Source: Afipia sp. (GTDB lineage Bacteria > Pseudomonadota > Alphaproteobacteria > Rhizobiales > Xanthobacteraceae). From it: 6,205 nt of DNA. A model generated the notes under the pieces. It was not told where the DNA came from, made no database searches, and saw only the letters and a list, made by a program, of their open reading frames with translations. The DNA lies in NCBI GenBank assembly GCA_026400415.1, contig JAPLPA010000237.1:1-6205 (forward strand), read 5' to 3'. The position numbers and the translations under genes were made by a program. Shown in pieces: positions 1 to 5,200 of this stretch. Position 1 is the stretch's first letter. The number at the start of each line of letters is the position of its first letter.

Positions 1-742
1 CCAACCAGGGGCCGTGAAAATTCGAGACCAGATATTGCGGAATCGCGAAACTTAAACCCGCCACCAAGATCGCTGGCCAAATTTGCAGCATGCCCCTAAA
101 ACCAGCAAAAGCCCAGATCAGCCAGAATGGCACCAGCAGCGAGAAGAAGGGCAACTGCCGTCCAACCATCGCGCCCAGAATGTACGGGTCAAAGCCGGTG
201 ACGGACGCAAGACCCTGGATCGGGGTGCCCAGCGCGCCGTAGGCGACTGGCGCCGTATTGGCGATCAGCGACAAACCCGATGCCGCGAGAGGCGAGAAGC
301 CGAGACCGATCAGCACAGCGCCCGTAATTGCAACCGGCGTACCGAAGCCTGAAGCACCTTCGAAGAAGGCGCCGAAAGCAAATGCGATCAGAAGCAACTG
401 AATGCGGCGGTCGTTGGTGACACCACCGATCGCTCGCTGCAGCAATTCAAACCGTCCCGTCTCAACCGTGATGCGGTAGAGAAAGATGACGTTGAGAACG
501 ATCCAGCCGATCGGGAAGAACCCGACGACAACGCCCAGCAGCGATGCTCGGATCGACATGTCGGCCGGCATGGTGAAAACGAAGATCGTAATGATATTGG
601 CGACGATCAGAGCGATGATGGCAGCAAGATGCGCCTTCACCTTGCCGCTGGCGATTAACACCAGCAGCGTAACCACCGGCAAAGCTGCGGCGATCGTCGA
701 TAGCGCCGCGTTGCCGAGCGGATTATAGATTTGATTCCACAT
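1..742 (-). CDS. lctP: L-lactate/glycolate permease (LctP family), N-terminal part
   Basis: Inner-membrane permease of the LctP/LldP/GlcA family, which imports lactate and often glycolate with protons. Only the first 247 residues are inside the window; family members are usually about 530-560 residues, so the C-terminal half lies off the left edge. The ATG at 742 is preceded by a strong ribosome binding site (GGGGGAG, minus strand, 751-757, eight bases before the ATG). The protein begins MWNQIYNPLG and shows the family hallmarks EGASGFGTPVAI (residues 128-139) and NTAPVAYGALGTP (162-174). Hydrophobic segments lie at about 16-31, 39-58, 67-89, 115-127, 138-156 and 197-215. The frame is open throughout, with no sign of decay. 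It is divergent from the ABC transporter gene. Lactate versus glycolate preference cannot be read from sequence; the nearby glcF makes glycolate plausible. Confidence 0.95.
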   Translation of the reverse strand, partial: MWNQIYNPLGNAALSTIAAALPVVTLLVLIASGKVKAHLAAIIALIVANIITIFVFTMPADMSIRASLLGVVVGFFPIGWIVLNVIFLYRITVETGRFELLQRAIGGVTNDRRIQLLLIAFAFGAFFEGASGFGTPVAITGAVLIGLGFSPLAASGLSLIANTAPVAYGALGTPIQGLASVTGFDPYILGAMVGRQLPFFSLLVPFWLIWAFAGFRGMLQIWPAILVAGLSFAIPQYLVSNFHGPWL

Positions 743-967
743 GGACGTTTCTCCCCCACGTTATAGTTGTGAACGCAGGCCAGAGCGTGGTTGGCACATT
801 GCGATGGAGATGAACCCCCCGGCCCTTCGCCTGAGAGGCATGCTAGGTTGAAGCGGGGAGTCGGGACAAGATGCCGCGGCTACGGGTTTTTACTACTTTA
901 GTCTAATGTTCCAGATTGCCCTTACGTTTCAAAGGCTTTGAAGGAACCTTTCCGGAGAAATAATTCT
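743..967. promoter_or_regulatory. Divergent intergenic region between permease and ABC transporter
   Basis: About 225 bases separate the two divergent starts, so both promoters should lie here. I could not assign convincing -35/-10 pairs on either strand. Visible structure: the permease Shine-Dalgarno at 751-757, a short hairpin GCCT-GAG-AGGC at 829-839 next to a GC-rich run, an AT-richer stretch at 887-910 that could hold the plus-strand promoter, and a perfect palindrome at 928-942 listed separately. Nothing here looks coding. Confidence 0.5.
928..942. repeat. Perfect 15-base palindrome TTCAAAG-G-CTTTGAA
   Basis: The arms TTCAAAG and CTTTGAA are exact reverse complements around a single central G. 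The palindrome lies 25 bases before the preferred GTG start of the ABC transporter and just upstream of its Shine-Dalgarno (GGAG, 954-957). Its size and symmetry suit a dimeric repressor or activator operator; with only one central base it is a poor RNA hairpin. It also covers the alternative TTG start at 938, which makes that start less attractive. The function is inferred. Confidence 0.45.
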
Positions 968-2713
968 GTGAATGGTATCGGTTCTACGATTGCGGCAGTA
1001 TGGCGCGTATCAATCCCTTATTTTCGTTCTGACGACAGATGGGCTGCGCGCGGCTTGCTGGCTGCGGTTATCGCACTCGAACTTGGCTCAGTCGCGATCT
1101 CGGTGTTGCTGAATACTTGGAACAACCGGTTCTATAACGCTCTCCAGGAACGTAACTGGGATAATTTCGTCTACGAGCTGAGCTACTTTACCGTCTTGGC
1201 GATGATCTTCATCGCAATCGCGGTGTATCAACTCTATCTAAATCAATGGCTGCAGATCCGCTGGCGGTCGTGGATGACCACGCACTATCTTACTGGCTGG
1301 CTCCATCACGCCAATCACTATCGGATGCAGCTGCAGGGTGACGCTGCAGACAATCCCGATCAGCGCATCACCGACGATGTGAAGCTGTACGTCGACCGCA
1401 CGCTAAACATCGGCATCGGTGTCTTGAGTTCTATCGTTACGCTGTTTTCGTTTGTCGTTATCTTGTGGAGTCTGTCGAATGCAGCTCCGTTACATCTGTT
1501 CGGGAGGGATATCGACTTTCCCGGATACATGGTGTGGGGAGCGTTGATATATTCCGCGCTCGGAACGTGGCTGACACATCTCATTGGCTGGCCGCTCGTC
1601 GGCCTCGACTTTCGTCAGCAGAAATACGAAGCGGACTTTCGATTCAATCTGGTTCGTGTACGAGAAAATTCCGAACAAATCGCGCTGTTGCACGGCGAAA
1701 TAGCGGAGCGCGACCGGCTGTTGACGCGATTTGGCCTCGTGTTCGAGAATTGGCTCGGCATCATGGTCCGAACCAAAAAAATAACTGCTTTCACGTCCAG
1801 CTATTCGCAGGCATCGGTTATCTTCCCTTACGTTCTTGTTGCACCAGCTTACTTCGCAGAGAAAATCCAGCTCGGCGGCATGATGCAAACCGCGTCGGCC
1901 TTCGGCAGCGTGCAAGGCGCACTGTCGTTTTTCATCAGCGTGTACCGGCAGTTGGCGGAATGGCAGGCCGTGGTTGCGCGGCTCGACGGATTTGAAGCCG
2001 GAATCGATTTGGCGGAATCCCTTGCGGCGAACCCATCGACGATCCGTATCGTACCGGGGGCCGCAGCGGACAAGATAGAGGTGCACAACCTCGCGATCAG
2101 ATTGCCGAATGGCGACGCATTACTCGATGCATCCAACCTCACTTTCCGGCATGGCGAGCGCACACTCGTTACTGGACCTTCAGGAGCGGGAAAATCCACG
2201 CTGTTGCGCGCGATCGCGGGGATCTGGCCTTTCGGAAGCGGCGCAATCGAAATACCGCAAGACGCCACGCTGATGACACTGCCGCAGCGGCCGTATTTTC
2301 CTGTCGGGGCATTATCCGCTGCGATTTCCTATCCTGCGAAGGACGGATCGTTCTCAGCTGAGAAACTTCGCGAGGTTTTGACGCAGGTGGGACTTCCCGC
2401 GCTGGCGGCCAAGCTGAACGAGGACGGGCACTGGAATCGAACGCTTTCGCTCGGCGAACAGCAACGTCTCGGAATAGCACGCGCGCTTCTGCAGACGCCG
2501 CAGTATCTCTTCCTCGATGAGGCAACCGCATCGCTGGATGAGCCTTCCGAAGCAATGCTTTACGGGCTGATTGCAGAGAAACTCCCTGCCACCACAGTGA
2601 TCTCAATTGGACATCGCACTACGCTTGAAGCATTCCACCAGCGGCAGGTTGGGCTCGTGCGTTCCGGTGCCCGATTCACGATCGGCGACGAATCAGGTTC
2701 CAAGCCGGCCTAG
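968..2713 (+). CDS. Fused ABC transporter permease/ATPase, YddA/BclA (SbmA/BacA-like) type
   Basis: A half-transporter with its membrane domain fused to an ATPase, from the ABCD/SbmA-BacA-related family. Numbering is from the GTG at 968 (581 residues). The membrane domain is residues 1 to about 340, with hydrophobic segments near 28-49, 72-92, 148-170, 186-208 and 283-297. It carries the family motifs NPDQRITDD (129-137) and RFNLVRVRENSEQIAL (225-240). The ATPase has Walker A GPSGAGKST (403-411), Q-loop Q440, the variant signature LSLGEQQR (493-500), Walker B YLFLDE (513-518), D-loop SLDE and switch His549, so it looks catalytically intact. GTG 968 is preferred because GGAG sits ten bases upstream; a TTG at 938 would add ten residues but has only a weak, too-close AAAGG. 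Relatives move peptides, cobalamin-like compounds or fatty-acyl substrates; the substrate here is unknown. It is transcribed alone and convergent with the HPP gene. Confidence 0.93.
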   Translation: MNGIGSTIAAVWRVSIPYFRSDDRWAARGLLAAVIALELGSVAISVLLNTWNNRFYNALQERNWDNFVYELSYFTVLAMIFIAIAVYQLYLNQWLQIRWRSWMTTHYLTGWLHHANHYRMQLQGDAADNPDQRITDDVKLYVDRTLNIGIGVLSSIVTLFSFVVILWSLSNAAPLHLFGRDIDFPGYMVWGALIYSALGTWLTHLIGWPLVGLDFRQQKYEADFRFNLVRVRENSEQIALLHGEIAERDRLLTRFGLVFENWLGIMVRTKKITAFTSSYSQASVIFPYVLVAPAYFAEKIQLGGMMQTASAFGSVQGALSFFISVYRQLAEWQAVVARLDGFEAGIDLAESLAANPSTIRIVPGAAADKIEVHNLAIRLPNGDALLDASNLTFRHGERTLVTGPSGAGKSTLLRAIAGIWPFGSGAIEIPQDATLMTLPQRPYFPVGALSAAISYPAKDGSFSAEKLREVLTQVGLPALAAKLNEDGHWNRTLSLGEQQRLGIARALLQTPQYLFLDEATASLDEPSEAMLYGLIAEKLPATTVISIGHRTTLEAFHQRQVGLVRSGARFTIGDESGSKPA

Positions 2714-2752
2714 GGCACCGCTCGAAGAACCAAATCGAGGACAATAGCCGGG

Positions 2753-3298
2753 CTAGAACCACCGCTCCGGCCAATGCCGGTGCCACAGCCAGCGATGCCA
2801 GACAAAGGCGAATGCTGTGAGCACAACCGCGCCCACCAGCACCGGTGACAGTAAAAATTGCCACGGCAAATTCGCAGACACCACAAGCAACGGGTCGATG
2901 CCGGCTGGGGGATGGAACGTATCTGTCAGCATCATCATAAGAACTGCTAACCCAACGGCGACCGCGGCGACCCATGGCTGCGGTCCGATGATTTTAACCA
3001 ACACAAGCCCTACCAGCGTTGAGATGACGTGGCCTCCGATCAGTGCGCGAGGTTGGGCGGCTGGTAACTCAGGCGAGCCGATAACAAGCGCAATTGAGGT
3101 CGCAAAGGGTATCACTGCCAAGGGATATTCGAATTCGGCCGACATCCATTCCATGACGCCGATGGCAATGGCGGCACCCGTTCCCGCAATCGCTCCCACC
3201 ATGAGCAGGCGGTCACCAATTTTCTTGCGGTAGGCCGATATCGATTGTCGCCAGTTTTCGGTCACGTCAAACCAGTGTTGAAAGATGCCATTCCCCAA
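2753..3298 (-). CDS. HPP family integral membrane protein
   Basis: A small inner-membrane protein of the HPP family, up to 181 residues. It has about five hydrophobic segments (roughly 30-50, 56-76, 88-105, 108-124 and 147-167), the conserved stretch PFATSIALVIGSPELPAAQP (64-83) and the name-giving HPP motif in TFHPPAGIDPLL (127-138). It ends in an aromatic, His- and Arg-rich cytosolic-type tail. Some cyanobacterial and plastid members have been linked to nitrite transport; that role is not shown here. The start is uncertain. The TTG at 3298 lies inside the T-tract of the porin terminator without a Shine-Dalgarno; GTG 3265 would give 170 residues and keeps the first membrane segment. It lies 51 bases downstream of the porin on the same strand, and its stop is 39 bases from the stop of the convergent ABC transporter gene. 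Read-through from the porin or an unseen promoter must express it. Confidence 0.88.
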   Translation of the reverse strand: MGNGIFQHWFDVTENWRQSISAYRKKIGDRLLMVGAIAGTGAAIAIGVMEWMSAEFEYPLAVIPFATSIALVIGSPELPAAQPRALIGGHVISTLVGLVLVKIIGPQPWVAAVAVGLAVLMMMLTDTFHPPAGIDPLLVVSANLPWQFLLSPVLVGAVVLTAFAFVWHRWLWHRHWPERWF

Positions 3299-3331
3299 AC
3301 AAAAAGGGCGGCAGATTTCTCTGCCGCCCTT
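3297..3331 (-). terminator. Rho-independent terminator of the porin gene
   Basis: On the minus strand a perfect 12-base-pair stem AAGGGCGGCAGA / TCTGCCGCCCTT encloses a GAAA tetraloop (GNRA class) and runs into TTTTTGTTT. It begins 18 bases after the porin stop. The plus strand lacks a T-tract after the stem, so the terminator is directional and serves the porin. Confidence 0.93.
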
Positions 3332-3349
3332 GATGATCGAAGTAAAAAG

Positions 3350-4360
3350 TTACTTCAGGTTTGTCATCGCGGTCAGGTCGAAACCAAGCTTCGCAATGAA
3401 GGCCGAGCCGCACCAGTTGGAGACAAAGCCACCTGGGTTGTTTGGAGTGGCACCAGGAGCGCCGCCAGCGCTCGCGTTAAATGCGCTTGTGAAGACGTTA
3501 CAATCAGCCTTCGACAGATTGGTGTCCGAGTAACGCAGATCGAGGGTGAACACCGACTTGGTGAAACCGATGCCTACGTTCCAGGTATTGTAATCTGCAT
3601 AGTTCACGCCGTTCGGGAAGAACGATGGGAGAATGCCTGCAACCGTTCCGTAGAAGATGCCCGAAGTACCCAGCCACTGACGACCGAATTCACCCGACAC
3701 GTACGAGCCCATGCCCCATGGCAGGACATTTGCTGGCGCGGTGTACTTACCGGTGATCGAAGCATAGGTGCCGTTGGCACCCGAATTCAGGAAGTTCGGC
3801 GAGTAGAACACATTGCCGCCCATCGAGAAGTTGTCGTTAAAGGTGTAGTTCACCTTGCCGTAGACTTCGTAGAACGACACGTCCTTCTTCATCGGGTTGC
3901 CGTTCAAAGGAATGTTGAAAACGCCAACGCCGCAACCGAGGCCCATACATTCTCCACCTGGATACAGGTAGCCCCAGACACCGAAGTCGAATGCAAATGC
4001 GCCGAAGGTTGGGCGGATGCCGCCGTAGATATCGACTTCAGCAGCTGCGCGGTTGGTGAACGAGATGCTCTCGAACGACGTACCGACATATAGCTGGAGG
4101 TTCGGGTTGATGTTGTAGCGTGGCTCGAAATAAGCGGTCACCGATGGCTGGTGATTTGACTGAGTGACACCGCGGAAGATGTAGTCACTCATAATGGCCG
4201 CGCCGAACGCGATATCCCAAGGATCAACAGCGGCAACCACTGGAGCCTTCTTGTAAACCTTCGCGCCCATATCAGCTGCCGAAGCAGCTCCCGTGGACAG
4301 ACCGATCGCAACAAGTGCTGCGACTGACAAACTTACTTTCTTCATGACGATCGCCATCAT
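3350..4360 (-). CDS. TorF family putative porin (Gcw_chp), outer membrane beta-barrel
   Basis: A predicted outer-membrane channel of the TorF/Gcw_chp family (TIGR02001-like), 336 residues from the ATG at 4360. A more usual signal peptide starts at the ATG at 4345 (MKKVSLSVAALVAIGLSTG), with cleavage likely after ASA before ADMGAK. The 4360 start has a modest GGA nine bases upstream; the 4345 start has no clear Shine-Dalgarno. The mature part opens with PWDIAFGAAIMSDYIFRGVTQS, the family signature of the first strand. It continues as alternating short amphipathic strands rich in aromatic and Gly residues, such as YGGIRPTFGAFAFDFGVWGY. Four cysteines occur as two pairs, one in GGECMGLGCG and two near the C-terminus (ADCNVF and NWCGS), which may form periplasmic or surface disulfides. 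The C-terminus (LTAMTNLK) lacks the classical terminal Phe. Substrate unknown. A strong terminator follows, and about 350 bases of non-coding leader precede the gene. Confidence 0.9.
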   Translation of the reverse strand: MMAIVMKKVSLSVAALVAIGLSTGAASAADMGAKVYKKAPVVAAVDPWDIAFGAAIMSDYIFRGVTQSNHQPSVTAYFEPRYNINPNLQLYVGTSFESISFTNRAAAEVDIYGGIRPTFGAFAFDFGVWGYLYPGGECMGLGCGVGVFNIPLNGNPMKKDVSFYEVYGKVNYTFNDNFSMGGNVFYSPNFLNSGANGTYASITGKYTAPANVLPWGMGSYVSGEFGRQWLGTSGIFYGTVAGILPSFFPNGVNYADYNTWNVGIGFTKSVFTLDLRYSDTNLSKADCNVFTSAFNASAGGAPGATPNNPGGFVSNWCGSAFIAKLGFDLTAMTNLK

Positions 4361-4708
4361 CGTTTAAAATCCAGTCCGATTGCCGAAGGTCCGAATGACA
4401 AGCGTTAATCGACTGAGTGAATTGCTTTTCGTGGTCCCAATTTGCTGGTCTAATCACGCGGAGATAAGCAAAAAACCCAAGCAAATGCCGCCTTTTTAGG
4501 CGTTTCGACTGTTCGAAGCGATGTTCTGCCGCAGTGTGGCATTCCAACAACAGAATCTTGCCGTAATTGAGCTTTTTTCGACGGAAATCTAGGGAATTAC
4601 ACATACCGCCCTTGACCTCGGGCCTTCGAATACGCGAGCCGCCTGCCACCCACGGGCGGATTTCATCGAATCGGCGGTTTGAGGCCTAATCAACGGGCCA
4701 GCGCACAG
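4361..4708 (-). promoter_or_regulatory. Non-coding region upstream of the porin (promoter and leader)
   Basis: About 350 bases without a credible gene. It must carry the porin promoter, but no clear -35/-10 pair stands out. Visible features are two adjacent hairpins at 4489-4517 (separate entry) and a direct repeat AAGCAAA at 4467-4473 and 4480-4486. There is also a GC-rich hairpin CCGCCTG / CGGGCGG (4639-4645 with 4653-4659, one G-T wobble, seven-base loop). Short reading frames crossing the region have no family-like sequence and overlap the porin start. Confidence 0.4.
4489..4517 (-). repeat. Two adjacent small hairpins in the porin leader
   Basis: CGCCT-TTTT-AGGCG (4489-4502) is followed after one base by TTCGA-CTGT-TCGAA (4504-4517). 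Both stems are perfect five-base-pair inverted repeats with four-base loops. They lie about 130 bases upstream of the porin start. They could be leader RNA structures or DNA-binding sites; individually each is short enough to arise by chance. Confidence 0.4.
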
Positions 4709-4709
4709 A

Positions 4710-4740
4710 AAAGGCCGCAGCAATTGATGCCACGGCCTTT
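4710..4740 (-). terminator. Probable intrinsic terminator of the lysine-rich protein gene
   Basis: Reading the minus strand, the outer stem AAAGGCCG / CGGCCTTT (4733-4740 with 4710-4717) encloses an internal TG/TG mismatch, a GCA/TGC inner stem and a five-base loop. A short T-rich run (TTTTCTGT) overlaps and follows the right arm. It lies about 40 bases after the stop at 4780. The run of T is weaker than in the porin terminator. Confidence 0.7.
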
Positions 4741-4754
4741 GTATTGTCACGTCA

Positions 4755-4773
4755 TGACCGCTTTCTGCGGTCA
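4755..4773 (-). repeat. Perfect inverted repeat just after the lysine-rich gene
   Basis: TGACCGC-TTTCT-GCGGTCA, a seven-base-pair perfect stem with a five-base loop, begins six bases after the stop codon at 4780-4782. No T-tract follows it on either strand, so it is not a stand-alone terminator. It could protect the transcript 3' end, with termination at the next hairpin. Confidence 0.5.
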
Positions 4774-4779
4774 ATGGCC

Positions 4780-5160
4780 TCAATTATTGCTGTCATCCTT
4801 GTTGCCGGAGCCGAAACCCGACGACCAGGTCGGCGCGGGTGCCGGAGCCGGAGCGCGCTGTGCCGGGTTCAGCCAGCTCATGCTTGGCGCAGACGCGGCG
4901 GGCTTTGGCATCATCGCAGGCTTCGCGGCCGGTTTCGACGCGCTCTTCTTCTTGGCCGACTTTTTCTTCGCCGACTTCTTTACGGCCTTCTTTGCCGATT
5001 TCTTCTTCGAAGATTTTTTGGCCGATTTTTTCTTCGCCGTTTTTTTCTTCGAAGATTTCTTCGACTTCTTAGATTTTTTGGCGGATTTCTTTTTCGCCAT
5101 CATCGACTTTTTCAGCTTCTTGTTCTTCTTGCCTTTTTTCTTCTTCTTCGATTTAGCCAT
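4780..5160 (-). CDS. Lysine-rich, histone H1-like repeat protein
   Basis: A 126-residue, extremely basic protein with about 46 lysines. The start at 5160 is set by a strong Shine-Dalgarno (TGGAGGA, seven bases from the ATG). Residues 3-76 are a low-complexity run built from KKKSAKK / KKSSKKK units, including a 14-residue repeat (SSKKK at 36-40 and again at 50-54). Residues 77-110 are Ala/Pro rich (KPAAKPAMMPKPAASAPS, then APAPAPAP). The tail, residues 111-126, is neutral to acidic (WSSGFGSGNKDDSNN). There is no signal peptide or membrane segment. Composition resembles the C-terminal tail of histone H1 and bacterial H1-like proteins (Hc/AlgP type), suggesting nucleic-acid binding or DNA compaction; this is inference from composition only. 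It lies 40 bases downstream of glcF on the same strand and may be co-transcribed with it. The clean start, good Shine-Dalgarno and downstream hairpins argue for a real gene. Confidence 0.85.
   Translation of the reverse strand: MAKSKKKKKGKKNKKLKKSMMAKKKSAKKSKKSKKSSKKKTAKKKSAKKSSKKKSAKKAVKKSAKKKSAKKKSASKPAAKPAMMPKPAASAPSMSWLNPAQRAPAPAPAPTWSSGFGSGNKDDSNN
4933..5154 (-). repeat. Low-complexity Lys-codon repeat tract, purine/pyrimidine-skewed
   Basis: The DNA of the lysine repeat is almost all pyrimidine on the plus strand (TTC and TTT units) and purine on the coding strand. It contains imperfect direct repeats with a 42-base period. The palindrome TCTTCGAAGA recurs at 5004-5013 and 5046-5055, encoding part of KSSKK each time. 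Such tracts are prone to length change by slippage. Confidence 0.75.
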
Positions 5161-5200
5161 TTGTAGTCCTCCATCTTCAGCCGAAAAAATTTGTCGGCGT

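Noticed and set aside
757..790. TATAAC as a -10 box for the permease (minus strand)
   Set aside because: No acceptable -35 lies 16-18 bases upstream, and the implied transcript would begin within the Shine-Dalgarno.
791..807. Plus-strand TTGGCACATTGCGATGG looks like a sigma-54 promoter
   Set aside because: The GG and GC elements are not ten bases apart: TG stands where GC should be, so the -12 element is missing.
821..839. Minus-strand CTCTCAGGCGAAGG resembles the conserved 3' part of a glycine riboswitch
   Set aside because: The required upstream GGAGAG and GCCGAAGGAGC-type elements are absent in the preceding 100 bases, so no aptamer can be drawn; only a small GCCT/AGGC hairpin remains.
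3245..4093. A 282-codon plus-strand open frame
   Set aside because: It runs antisense through the porin and its terminator. The porin has a signal peptide, family motifs and a matched terminator; this frame has none.
4272..4649. A 125-codon minus-strand frame overlapping the porin start
   Set aside because: It is out of frame with the porin, has mixed composition without domains or a good Shine-Dalgarno, and overlaps the signal-peptide coding region.
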